From the NCBI GenBank assembly GCA_900465915.1, contig UBKJ01000011.1:62001-126000 (forward strand): a stretch of DNA of 64,000 nucleotides, written 5' to 3'. The stretch comes from Hyphomicrobiales bacterium (GTDB lineage Bacteria; Pseudomonadota; Alphaproteobacteria; Rhizobiales; Rhizobiaceae). The notes beneath the pieces were generated by a model. The model saw only the letters and a program-made list of their open reading frames with translations, made no database searches and was not told the origin of the DNA. This document shows positions 28,172-36,358 of the stretch, in pieces (position 1 is the stretch's first letter; every line of letters begins with the position of its first letter). The translations under genes were made by a program, and so were the position numbers.

Positions 28172-29083
28172 TCAACAGAAGGGGTTGGCGGCCATGAACT
28201 CCCGCGCCTCACCGACTATCCAGCTTCTGAACGCGCGCACTTTCGGGTGGTCCCGAGCGCCCGCGGCGTAGACGAGATCATATCCCCATTCGACGTCGAG
28301 CTTCGCCTGCGGGAACAGCACGGCGAGGCGGCCCGCCGCGACGTCTTCGGCCACCAGCACGCTGCGTCCGAGGGCCACGCCCTCGCCCCGGATCGCAGCC
28401 TCGATGGACATGCTTCCATGGCTGTAGCCGGGGCCCCGCGATCCGGGATAGGGCAAGTCCATCATCGAGAACCACCGTTCCCATGTCGTGTTCATGCCGA
28501 TCTCGTGGATCAGCTGGCATGCGGCGAGGTCTTCCGGCGATAAAAGCCCGCCCATGCGGTCGCGATAGGCGGGCGAGCAGACCGGGGAGACCGTCTCGTT
28601 CATGATGCGCTCGGCCGCCGCGGCCGGATATTGGCCGGCGCCATAGCGCAGGGCTACGTCGACATGGCCCGCCGCGAAATCCACCGGCGCGTCGGTCACT
28701 TCGAGATGGATGTCGAGATCGGGATATCGCGCCATCAATCTGTGCAGGCGCGGCGTCAGCCATTTGCTCGCAAAGGAGACGCCCGAACTGACGACGAGGC
28801 GCGTGTCGTCGTTGCGGCGGCGAACGATCTCCGCCTCGCGCGCAAGGTCGGAGAGCAGCCGGGTGACGGCGCTGAAAAACGCGGCTCCGGCGTCGGTCAG
28901 CTCGATCCTGCGCGTCATGCGGCGGAAAAGCGGAACCCCGAGATGGTCCTCGAGCGCCTTGACCTGACGGCTCACCGCGCCGTGGGTCAGGCGCAGCTCC
29001 TCCGCCGCCAGCGTCATGCTCAGCCGTCTTCCGGCCGCCTCGAAGGCGCGCAGGGTCTGCAAGGGCGGAAGCCGGTCGGGCAT
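28172..29083 (-). CDS. LysR family transcriptional regulator (GcvA-like)
   Basis: A 303-residue LysR regulator of the GcvA/AmpR-like group. The DNA-binding domain is LQTLRAFEAAGRRLSMTLAA then EELRLTHGAVSRQVKALEDH. The effector domain contains the group pattern DLDIHLEVTD and VDVALRYGAGQYPA. ATG 29083 follows TAGGAGCCCAT, so the upstream ATG at 29116 is less likely. It diverges from an EamA exporter at 29212 over about 130 bp, forming a second LysR/EamA pair next to the first. Confidence 0.93.
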   Translation of the reverse strand: MPDRLPPLQTLRAFEAAGRRLSMTLAAEELRLTHGAVSRQVKALEDHLGVPLFRRMTRRIELTDAGAAFFSAVTRLLSDLAREAEIVRRRNDDTRLVVSSGVSFASKWLTPRLHRLMARYPDLDIHLEVTDAPVDFAAGHVDVALRYGAGQYPAAAAERIMNETVSPVCSPAYRDRMGGLLSPEDLAACQLIHEIGMNTTWERWFSMMDLPYPGSRGPGYSHGSMSIEAAIRGEGVALGRSVLVAEDVAAGRLAVLFPQAKLDVEWGYDLVYAAGARDHPKVRAFRSWIVGEAREFMAANPFC

Positions 29084-29211
29084 ATGGGCTCCTATGCGTG
29101 AAAATTGCTCACGCATCCTGTGAGGACAAATCGTTTGTCAGCTTTATTCATTGGCGCATAGTCATGGCACGAATTCACACATACGCCAACCGCTCCAACG
29201 AAGCCCCGCCC

Positions 29212-30138
29212 ATGACCAGCACCTCCATCGCCGCCTCCGCACGGCCGCTCTCCACGAAAAACGTCGGCGCGATGCTGCTTCTCGCGCTCGTCTGGGGCCT
29301 TTCGATCCCGATCACGAAGCTGGGCCTGGAAACGATCCCGCCCATCACGCTGACCGCCATGCGCTTCCTCGTGGCGGTTCCTTTGTTCCTGATCCTGGCG
29401 GCGGGCCGGCTGCGCGTACCGTGGCGAGCCGTCCCCGGCGTCGTCGCGCTCGGCGTGATGGGAATCACGTTGGGAAACGTGGCGCAGTCGTTCGGCGTGC
29501 AGGGGACATCGGCCTCGGCCGGCGCGATCATCTCGGCGACGTTCCCCGTCTTCGTGGTGATCTTCGCGGCGCTCCGCCTCGGGCAGCCGGTGACGGGCCG
29601 GCAGTGGGTCGGGCTGGCCGTGGCCTTCGCCGGCATCGCGCTGGTGGCCGTGGGAAGCGGATCGGGCGTCGACGACCTCGCCAAGACCACCGCCGCCGGC
29701 GTGGCCTGGATGCTCGTCTCGGCCGTGGTCATCGCCTTCTATTATATCTGGAGCGCCGAACTCACCGGCAGATACGGCGCGGCGCCCGTGGCGGCATGGA
29801 ACGCCCTGGCCGGCCTGGTCGCGATCCTGCCGCTGGCCGGCTGGGAGCTCGCCCACCAACCCGTGCATATCACCATGCAGGGGCTATGGGCGGTCGCCTA
29901 TCTCGGCGTCATGGTGACGGTCGCGGGGCTGCTGTTCTGGCTGTATCTGCTGCGGACCGTCCCGGCGCGGATCGCCGCGGGCGTCCAGTATCTTCAGCCG
30001 GTCTTCGGGGTCGCCGCCGCGTCGGCGATGTTCGGCGACCGGCCCGGGCCGGCGTTCGCCGTGGGCGTGGTCCTGATCCTGGGCGGGCTCGCTCTGGCGG
30101 CCGCCGACAGACGTCCGTCGTTTAAAGCGGCGGCCTAA
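29212..30138 (+). CDS. EamA family (DMT) transporter
   Basis: A 308-residue exporter with ten helices in two EamA repeats: LALVWGLSIPITKLGLETIP and TLGNVAQSFGVQGTSASAGA in the first half, YLQPVFGVAAASAMFGDRPG in the second. The start at ATG 29212 leaves a short N-terminal tail; ATG 29164 is a possible alternative and neither has a strong ribosome-binding site. Probably controlled by the divergent LysR gene. Substrate unknown. A terminator hairpin lies 21 bp after the stop. Confidence 0.9.
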   Translation: MTSTSIAASARPLSTKNVGAMLLLALVWGLSIPITKLGLETIPPITLTAMRFLVAVPLFLILAAGRLRVPWRAVPGVVALGVMGITLGNVAQSFGVQGTSASAGAIISATFPVFVVIFAALRLGQPVTGRQWVGLAVAFAGIALVAVGSGSGVDDLAKTTAAGVAWMLVSAVVIAFYYIWSAELTGRYGAAPVAAWNALAGLVAILPLAGWELAHQPVHITMQGLWAVAYLGVMVTVAGLLFWLYLLRTVPARIAAGVQYLQPVFGVAAASAMFGDRPGPAFAVGVVLILGGLALAAADRRPSFKAAA

Positions 30139-30159
30139 ACTTGGCCCTTAAAAGCAAAG

Positions 30160-30186
30160 AAGCGCCGGAATGATCATCCGACGCTT
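30160..30186 (+). terminator. Terminator after the EamA gene
   Basis: Stem AAGCGCCGGA/TCCGACGCTT (one mismatch) with a seven-base loop, followed on the plus strand by CGTCTTGTCTTCTT. It sits between two convergent genes and may serve both. Confidence 0.7.
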
Positions 30187-30238
30187 CGTCTTGTCTTCTT
30201 CATGCTGCGGCAGGCGATCGAGCGATGCGCCACGCTGC

Positions 30239-30376
30239 TTATTTACCGAACACGGCGGTGTGGATCTGGCCGCGGGACACGCCGATGTCGGACAGAAGAT
30301 GGTCGTCCATGGCGCCCAGTTCGCGAACGGCGCGGCGGCGGGAAACGTACTGCTGGAATTTCTGACGGATGTTCAT
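30239..30376 (-). CDS. DUF1127 small protein
   Basis: A 45-residue protein of the DUF1127 (YjiS-like) family: N-terminal basic part MNIRQKFQQYVSRRRAVREL then the conserved DDHLLSDIGVSRGQI. ATG 30376 follows GAGGAGAAAAGAC, an excellent ribosome-binding site. Arg-rich DUF1127 proteins bind RNA and tune phosphate and carbon metabolism in Agrobacterium; here the role is inferred from family only. It stands alone, convergent with the EamA gene. Confidence 0.9.
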   Translation of the reverse strand: MNIRQKFQQYVSRRRAVRELGAMDDHLLSDIGVSRGQIHTAVFGK

Positions 30377-30588
30377 GTCTTTTCTCCTCAACTTCGATGC
30401 TTGATAAATAGGCGATCGCCCAAAAAACCACCACAGACATGATTGCAGACGAGGCATGCGTTTTCGCATGGGCTCGCCTCTCCCGCCAAAAGGCGAAAAT
30501 CCCCTTTGCCAAGGCCGCCGCGATGCACTACACGCAGATCGCCCCCCAATGCGGACCGCGTCGCCGGTCCATGCCCTGATCCGGTGTC

Positions 30589-31503
30589 ATGCTCTACGGT
30601 ATCGCCCTCGCCTTCGCCTCCTATGCGGTCTACGCGGTCAGCGACGCCTGCGTGAAGTTCCTCAACGGCTCGGTGTCGCCCTACGAGACGGTGTGCATCG
30701 GCTCGATCCTGGCGCTCTCGGCCCTGCCCTTCATCAAGAAGCCCGGCGACGTGTGGAGCGACATGTTCCGCACCTCCAACCGGCCGCTCTGGCTGATGCG
30801 CACGGTCAATTCCGCCATCGGCACGCTGGGCAGCGTCATCGCCTTCACCCATCTGTCGATGGCCGAGGCCTTCGCCATCCTGTTCCTCATGCCCACCTTC
30901 GTCACCATCCTGTCGGTGGTCTTCCTCAAGGAGCAGGTCGGCTGGCGGCGCTGGCTCGCCGTCATCATCGGCTTCGCGGGCGTGCTGATCATCCTGCGGC
31001 CGGGCTTCCGCGCCCTGTCGGTCGGCCATTTCGGCGCGCTGGTCAGCAGCTTCTGCGGCGCGATCAGCATCGTGGTCTACCGCGCCATGGGCAAGCACGA
31101 GAAGCGCATGTCGCTCTATCTGTCCAGCATGGCCGGGCCGATCGTCATCGGCGGCGCGCTGATGCTGCCCTCCTTCCAGGCCCCGACCGCGCAGGAATGG
31201 GTCTATCTCACCGGCTACGGCCTTCTGGCCGCCGGCGGCGGCGTGCTCCTGATGCTCGCCGCGCAGAACGCGCCGGCCAGCGCCATCGCCTCGCCGCAAT
31301 ACAGCCAGATGATCTGGGCGCTTCTGTTCGGCTATTTCGTCTTCGACGACCATATCGACAAGCCGATGATCGCCGGCATCGCGCTCATCATCGTCTCGGG
31401 CCTGTTCACGCTGATGCGCGAGCGCCAGCGCGGCGTCGAGGGACCGCCCACCGTGGCCGCCTCGGAGCCCGCGGCGGCGCTGGTCGAGGACGCGACGGAA
31501 TAA
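30589..31503 (+). CDS. EamA family (DMT) transporter
   Basis: A 304-residue transporter with ten helices in two repeats (about residues 5-135 and 150-285) and a hydrophilic tail of some 25 residues. Motifs AVYAVSDACVKFLNGSVSPY and SPQYSQMIWALLFGYFVFDD. It is the third EamA protein within 4 kb, but unlike the other two it has no adjacent LysR gene. It shares its strand with the DUF3775 gene 90 bp downstream. Confidence 0.9.
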   Translation: MLYGIALAFASYAVYAVSDACVKFLNGSVSPYETVCIGSILALSALPFIKKPGDVWSDMFRTSNRPLWLMRTVNSAIGTLGSVIAFTHLSMAEAFAILFLMPTFVTILSVVFLKEQVGWRRWLAVIIGFAGVLIILRPGFRALSVGHFGALVSSFCGAISIVVYRAMGKHEKRMSLYLSSMAGPIVIGGALMLPSFQAPTAQEWVYLTGYGLLAAGGGVLLMLAAQNAPASAIASPQYSQMIWALLFGYFVFDDHIDKPMIAGIALIIVSGLFTLMRERQRGVEGPPTVAASEPAAALVEDATE

Positions 31504-31595
31504 CGTTTCACAGCCGGTTCGGGGCCCAGTTCAGGCTTGCCAGCCGCGCCGCCATCCGCCACGATGGAGAGGAATCCCCCGCGATGGAGGCCGCC

Positions 31596-32000
31596 ATGGT
31601 CGAACTGGTCAACAATATCGAGAACCTCGAATTCATCATCGCCAAGGCGCGCGAATACGACGTGCAGTCGCCGGTGGTGGACGAGAATTCCGGCTCCAAC
31701 CCCGGCGACGACGGCGACGTGGCGATCCTCGACGCCTCCGCCGACAACCCCACCCTCAAGGAGCTGGTCGCCGCCATCCGCTCGCTCAACGAGGACGAGC
31801 GGATCGAGCTCCTGGCGCTGATGTGGGTGGGGCGCGGCGATTTCGAGGCCGAGGAATGGGGCGAGGCGCTGGCCACCGCCGCCGAGCGCCACAACGGCCG
31901 CGAGGCCAAGTACCTGGTCGGCACGCCGCTTCTGGGCGATTATGTCGAGGAAGGGCTGACCGCGCTCGGCTTCAGCGTCGAGGCCTATGGCGACGAATGA
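31596..32000 (+). CDS. DUF3775 domain protein
   Basis: An acidic soluble protein of 134 residues resembling DUF3775, found mainly in Rhizobiales. Conserved parts: IIAKAREYDVQSPVVDENSG, SNPGDDGD, LVAAIRSLNEDERIELLALM and WVGRGDFEAEEW, ending KYLVGTPLLGDYVEEGL. I choose ATG 31596 because GGAGG lies six bases before it; ATG 31584 would add MEAA. Function unknown. A 117-bp gap separates it from the aldehyde dehydrogenase. Confidence 0.85.
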   Translation: MVELVNNIENLEFIIAKAREYDVQSPVVDENSGSNPGDDGDVAILDASADNPTLKELVAAIRSLNEDERIELLALMWVGRGDFEAEEWGEALATAAERHNGREAKYLVGTPLLGDYVEEGLTALGFSVEAYGDE

Positions 32001-32117
32001 AAAAAATTGATGAGTCCATCGCTTCTTCCGCTTTGACGTGAAGTATCGCGGGCATTAGCATTGCGCCCGAGAAACCGACTTAATCGGACCGACGACGCAA
32101 TCGGAAAGGGCGGAGCC

Positions 32118-33566
32118 ATGCTGCAGAAGAACCTCACCCGGAAGACCGAATTCTATATCGACGGCGCCTGGCGCGCCCCCGCCGCCGGCGGCGGAAGCAT
32201 CGAGGTGGTCAACCCGGCCGACGAGAAGCCCTACGCCGTCATCTCCGCCGGGACCCCGGCCGACATCGACCACGCCGTGGCGGCCGCCCGCGCCGCCTTC
32301 CCCGCCTGGGCCGAGACGCCGGCCGAGGAGCGGATGGGCTATATCCGCCGCATCGCCGAGATCTACGAAGCCCGCCTCGACGAGATGGCCACCACCATTT
32401 CGAAAGAGATGGGCGCGCCGATCACGCTGGCGCGCAACTCGCAGGCCGCCGCCGGCCTGTCGCACACCAAGGCCTTCATCGCCGCCTTCGAGAATTTCGA
32501 GTTCGAGGAGCTTCTGGCCCCCAGCCAGCCCGGCCAGGTGATCCGCCACGAGCCGATCGGGGTCTGCGGCCTCATCACGCCGTGGAACTGGCCGATGAAC
32601 CAGATCGCGCTCAAGGTCATCCCGGCCATCGCGGTCGGCTGCACGGTGGTGCTGAAGCCGTCGGAGATCGCGCCGATGTCGGCCATGCTCTTCGCCGAGT
32701 TCGTCGACGAGGCCGGCCTGCCCAAGGGCGTGTTCAACCTCGTCAACGGCGCGGGAACCGTGGTGGGCGAGGCGCTCTCCGCTCATCCCGACGTCGACAT
32801 GATGTCCTTCACCGGCTCCACCCGCGCCGGCTCGGCCGTGTCGCGCGCGGCGGCGGCCACCGTCAAGCGCGTGTCGCTGGAGCTGGGCGGCAAGTCGCCC
32901 AACATCGTCTTCGCCGACAGCGACCTCGAGGCGGCCATCGCCCGCGGCGTCGCCCATTGCTTCGAGAACACCGGCCAGTCCTGCAACGCCCCCACCCGCA
33001 TGCTGGTGGAGCGCGGCGTCTACGACAAGGCGGTGGAGCTGGCGCGCCAGGCGGCCGAGAGCACCAAGGTCGGCGATCCGGCGCAGGAAGGCGGCCATAT
33101 CGGCCCGCTCTCCTCCTCGATCCAGTTCGAGAAGGTGCAGGGCCTGATCAAGAAAGGCGTCGAGGAAGGCGCGCGGCTCGTCGCCGGCGGCCCCGGCCGG
33201 CCGGACGGCTTTGCGGAAGGCGATTTCGTCAAGCCGACCGTCTTCGCCGACGTGACCAATGCGATGACCATCGCCCGCGAGGAGATTTTCGGGCCGGTGC
33301 TGGCCATGATCCCCTTCGACAGCGAGGAGGAGGCCGTCGCCATCGCCAACGACACGCCCTACGGCCTCGCCGCCTATGTCCAGACCGGCGACCCGGAGCG
33401 GGCGAAGCGCGTGTCGCGCAAGCTGCGCGCCGGCATGGTGCAGATCAACGGGACGCCGCGCGCGCCGGGCAGCCCCTTCGGCGGCTACAAGCAGTCCGGC
33501 AACGGGCGCGAGGGCGGCCGCTGGGGGCTGGAGGACTTCATGGAGGTCAAGCTGATCTGCGGCTGA
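32118..33566 (+). CDS. NAD(P)-dependent aldehyde dehydrogenase
   Basis: A 482-residue aldehyde dehydrogenase oxidising an aldehyde to the acid. PWNWPMNQIALKVIPAIAVG is the cofactor-binding start, FTGSTRAGSAV the Rossmann loop, ELGGKSPNIVFAD carries the catalytic Glu, and NTGQSCNAPTR the catalytic Cys (residue 289). EEIFGPVL and SPFGGYKQSGNGREGGRWGL close the protein. The start follows AAGGGCGGAGCC. Its substrate is not evident; neighbours give no pathway. An intrinsic terminator follows. Confidence 0.92.
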   Translation: MLQKNLTRKTEFYIDGAWRAPAAGGGSIEVVNPADEKPYAVISAGTPADIDHAVAAARAAFPAWAETPAEERMGYIRRIAEIYEARLDEMATTISKEMGAPITLARNSQAAAGLSHTKAFIAAFENFEFEELLAPSQPGQVIRHEPIGVCGLITPWNWPMNQIALKVIPAIAVGCTVVLKPSEIAPMSAMLFAEFVDEAGLPKGVFNLVNGAGTVVGEALSAHPDVDMMSFTGSTRAGSAVSRAAAATVKRVSLELGGKSPNIVFADSDLEAAIARGVAHCFENTGQSCNAPTRMLVERGVYDKAVELARQAAESTKVGDPAQEGGHIGPLSSSIQFEKVQGLIKKGVEEGARLVAGGPGRPDGFAEGDFVKPTVFADVTNAMTIAREEIFGPVLAMIPFDSEEEAVAIANDTPYGLAAYVQTGDPERAKRVSRKLRAGMVQINGTPRAPGSPFGGYKQSGNGREGGRWGLEDFMEVKLICG

Positions 33567-33589
33567 TCCTCCGCTTTTCGACGTTCCAG

Positions 33590-33615
33590 AAAGCGCCGGT
33601 CCCCCGGCGCTTTTT
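33590..33615 (+). terminator. Intrinsic terminator after aldehyde dehydrogenase
   Basis: Ten-base stem AAAGCGCCGG/CCGGCGCTTT with a TCCC loop, 24 bp after the stop codon and followed by further T residues. Confidence 0.85.
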
Positions 33616-33791
33616 GCTTATGCGGCTTTCGAGGGCGCATCGAGGCAGGCATTGAAAATTATCCTCGATATGCGATGATATTTGGAAATATAATCCGCTT
33701 TTCAGGTCAGGACGGCCGGCTTTTACGCATCATCGGACGTGAATTTCTGCGATCAATGCATCATCGATCAAAAGCTAAACGGACACCCACG

Positions 33792-34577
33792 ATGAAATCT
33801 TTCGGGAAACTTTTCGGATCAATCCTCGCCGCGGGCCTCGTTCAGGCAAGCCTCCTCGCCCCGGCGCTGGCCGGCGAGAATCTCGACGCCGTCAAGGCCG
33901 CCGGCGTGCTGAAGATCGGCACCGAGGGCACCTACGCGCCCTTCACCTATCACGACGCCGACGGCAAGCTGGTCGGCTTCGACGTGGAGATCGGCGAGGC
34001 GGTGGCCAAGGAGCTGGGCGTCAAGCCGGAATTCGTCGAGGGCAAGTGGGACGGCCTGATCGCCGGCCTCGACGCCAAGCGCTACGACGCCGTCATCAAC
34101 CAGGTCGGCATCACCGCCGAGCGGCAGAAGAAATACGATTTCTCCGAGCCCTATATCGTGGCCAAGGCCGTAGTGATCGTGCGCGACGACAATGAGGACA
34201 TCAAGTCCTTCGGCGACCTCAAGGGCAAGAAGTCGGCGCAGTCGCTGACCAGCAACTTCTCCAAGATGGCCGAGGAAGCGGGCGCGCAGGTGGTGGCCAC
34301 CGACGGCTTCGACCAGTCGATCCAGCTCGTGCTCACCAAGCGCGCCGACGCCACCATCAACGACAGCCTGTCCTTCCTCGACTTCAAGAAGCACAAGCCC
34401 GACGCCCCGGTGAAGGTGGCGGCGCAGCAGCTCGGCTCCGACGCCTCCGGCGTCATCGTGCGCAAGGGCGATCCCGAATTCGTGGCCGCCATCAACAAGG
34501 CGATCGACGCCATCAAGGAGAACGGCGAATACCAGAAGATCGCGGAAAAATATTTCGGTCAGGACGTCTCGAAATAA
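33792..34577 (+). CDS. Amino-acid ABC transporter binding protein, cystine type
   Basis: Periplasmic binding protein of 261 residues, probably for L-cystine (TcyJ/FliY-like). Signal peptide MKSFGKLFGSILAAGLVQAS ends near ALA-GEN. The mature sequence KIGTEGTYAPFTYHDADGKL, GFDVEIGEAVAKELGVKPEF, WDGLIAGLDAKRYDAVINQV and ITAERQKKYDFSEPY is characteristic of the cystine group. ATG 33792 is selected because it gives a proper signal peptide; upstream in-frame ATGs do not. First cistron of a three-gene importer. The AT-rich 33616-33791 leader likely holds its promoter. Confidence 0.9.
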   Translation: MKSFGKLFGSILAAGLVQASLLAPALAGENLDAVKAAGVLKIGTEGTYAPFTYHDADGKLVGFDVEIGEAVAKELGVKPEFVEGKWDGLIAGLDAKRYDAVINQVGITAERQKKYDFSEPYIVAKAVVIVRDDNEDIKSFGDLKGKKSAQSLTSNFSKMAEEAGAQVVATDGFDQSIQLVLTKRADATINDSLSFLDFKKHKPDAPVKVAAQQLGSDASGVIVRKGDPEFVAAINKAIDAIKENGEYQKIAEKYFGQDVSK

Positions 34578-34595
34578 TCTTCCCCGCCGATTTCT

Positions 34596-34626
34596 GACGA
34601 AGCCGGAACCCTCTTCCGGCTTCGTC
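34596..34626 (+). terminator. Intra-operon hairpin after the cystine-type binding-protein gene
   Basis: A perfect 13-bp stem GACGAAGCCGGAA/TTCCGGCTTCGTC with a CCCTC loop in the gap before the permease gene. No T-run follows, so it probably adjusts the relative amount of binding protein and permease. Confidence 0.65.
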
Positions 34627-34666
34627 GCGTTCGTCACCCGGACAGGCCGCGAAAGGAGCAGCGATC

Positions 34667-35347
34667 TTGCCGCACTGGCTGCAACTCATGACCGAATCCC
34701 TGCCGACCCTGCTCTGGGCCGGGGCGACGTTCACCATTCCGCTGACGCTTCTGTCCTTCGCGCTGGGGCTGGCGCTGGGCCTCGCGACCGCGCTGGTGCG
34801 GCTGTTCGCGCCGGCCTGGCTCAACGCCGCGGCGCGGTTCTACGTCTGGGTGTTCCGCGGCACGCCGCTCCTGGTGCAGCTTTTCGTCATCTTCTACGGC
34901 CTGCCCAGCGCCGGGATCTATCTCGACGCCTTCCCGGCGGCGCTGATCGGCTTCACGCTCAATGTCGGCGCCTACAGCTCCGAGATCATCCGCGCCGTCA
35001 TCTCCTCCGTGCCCAAGGGCCAGTGGGAGGCCGCCTATTCCATCGGCATGAGCTGGCGGCAGGCTTTGACCCGCACGGTCCTGCCGCAGGCCGCCCGCAT
35101 CGCCGTGCCGCCTTTGTCCAACACCTTCATCGCGCTGGTCAAGGACACCTCGCTCGCCGCCGCCATCACCGTGCCGGAGCTGTTCCAGGCCGCGCAGCGC
35201 ATCGTCGCCGTCACCTACGAGCCGCTGATCCTCTATATCGAGGCGGCGCTGATCTATCTCGTCTTGAGCTCCATCCTGTCGAGCCTGCAATTGCGGCTGG
35301 AGCGGCGCTTCGCGCGCTATGGCGGCATGCTGGAGACAAACGCATGA
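34667..35347 (+). CDS. Amino-acid ABC transporter permease, cystine type
   Basis: A 226-residue HisMQ-family permease with about five helices. The pattern FRGTPLLVQLFVIFYGLPSA and the EAA loop YSIGMSWRQALTRTVLPQAA, with PPLSNTFIALVKDTSLAAAI, are typical of TcyL/YecS. Start ATG after AAAGGAGCAGCGATCTTG-like leader with AAGGAG. Its stop overlaps the ATPase start (ATGA at 35344-35347). It transports the ligand of the adjacent binding protein. Confidence 0.93.
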   Translation: MPHWLQLMTESLPTLLWAGATFTIPLTLLSFALGLALGLATALVRLFAPAWLNAAARFYVWVFRGTPLLVQLFVIFYGLPSAGIYLDAFPAALIGFTLNVGAYSSEIIRAVISSVPKGQWEAAYSIGMSWRQALTRTVLPQAARIAVPPLSNTFIALVKDTSLAAAITVPELFQAAQRIVAVTYEPLILYIEAALIYLVLSSILSSLQLRLERRFARYGGMLETNA

Positions 35348-36114
35348 TCGAGCTCAATCACATCGTCAAGGCGTTCGGCGACGCCGTCATCCTGCGCGAC
35401 ATCTCGCTGACCATCCCCGAGGGCACGGTGACGGCGCTGGTCGGCCCGTCCGGCGGCGGCAAGAGCACGCTTTTGCGCTGCGTCAACCTGCTCGAAATCC
35501 CCACTTCGGGCACGCTGACGCTGGGCGGCGAGACGCTGAGCTTCGCGCCCGGCCGCAAGCCGGGCTGGCCGGCGATCCAGTCGATCCGCCGCCAGACCGG
35601 CATGGTGTTCCAGAACTTCCAGCTTTTTCCGCACCAGACCGCGATCCAGAACGTGATGGAAGGGCTGGTGACGGTGCTGAAATGGCCCAAGGCCAAGGCG
35701 CGCGAGCGCGCCATGGAGCTTCTGACCAAAGTGGGCATGGCGCACAAGGCCGACGCCTGGCCCTCGACGCTGTCGGGCGGCCAGCAGCAGCGCATCGCCA
35801 TCGCCCGCGCGCTGGCCCCCTCGCCGCGCGTGCTCCTATGCGACGAGCCGACCTCGGCGCTCGACCCCGAACTTGCGGCGGAGGTGGTGGACGTGTTGAG
35901 CAAGCTCGCGCAGGAAGGCGCGACCATGGCCATCGCCACGCACGATCTGCGCCTCGCCGCCCGCATCGCGCAGAACGTGGTGTTCCTCGAGGCCGGCGAG
36001 ATCGTCGAGACCGGAACGGCGGAAGCCATCTTCACCCGGCCGGCGCGCGAGCGCACCAAGCGCTTCGTCGCCACCGTCAACGCCGCCCAGACCTATGGCG
36101 GCGAAGCGGGCTGA
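35344..36114 (+). CDS. Amino-acid ABC transporter ATP-binding protein
   Basis: A 256-residue ATPase powering the adjacent importer. Walker A GPSGGGKSTLLRC, Q-loop VFQNFQLFPHQTA, signature LSGGQQQRIAIARAL, Walker B VLLCDEPTSALDPEL and H-loop ATHDLRLAAR are intact. The start ATG 35344 overlaps the permease stop. An upstream in-frame extension is shadow coding of the permease and is rejected. It ends the operon; a hairpin follows at 36136. Confidence 0.94.
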   Translation: MIELNHIVKAFGDAVILRDISLTIPEGTVTALVGPSGGGKSTLLRCVNLLEIPTSGTLTLGGETLSFAPGRKPGWPAIQSIRRQTGMVFQNFQLFPHQTAIQNVMEGLVTVLKWPKAKARERAMELLTKVGMAHKADAWPSTLSGGQQQRIAIARALAPSPRVLLCDEPTSALDPELAAEVVDVLSKLAQEGATMAIATHDLRLAARIAQNVVFLEAGEIVETGTAEAIFTRPARERTKRFVATVNAAQTYGGEAG

Positions 36115-36135
36115 GGGCTTCCGCGGCGCGCGGAC

Positions 36136-36161
36136 GGCCGGAAAACGGGGGATTTCCGGCC
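36136..36161 (+). terminator. Terminator-like hairpin after the cystine-type operon
   Basis: A perfect 9-bp stem GGCCGGAAA/TTTCCGGCC with an 8-base loop, 21 bp after the stop. The following bases are only mildly T-rich (TCCCTTCAT). The remaining gap to 36358 contains no ORF I can support. Confidence 0.65.
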
Positions 36162-36358
36162 TCCCTTCATGCGATCCCGCGAAAGCCCTCCCGCCGCCGG
36201 CGTCTCAAATCCACTGGTGAGTTCGAAATTTTCCGGCGGCGATCGACAGCCTGCCTCTTGGTGAATCGGAAAACCACTGTTACATTATGCGCAACGGAAA
36301 TATTGAAGCGCCCTGATCGCGTCCTTCGGGCTCGCGCGGCGCCATAAGGATCAGAAGC

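Noticed and set aside
30239..30469. A 76-codon version of the DUF1127 gene.
   Set aside because: The strong ribosome-binding site and family N-terminus both support the start at 30376.
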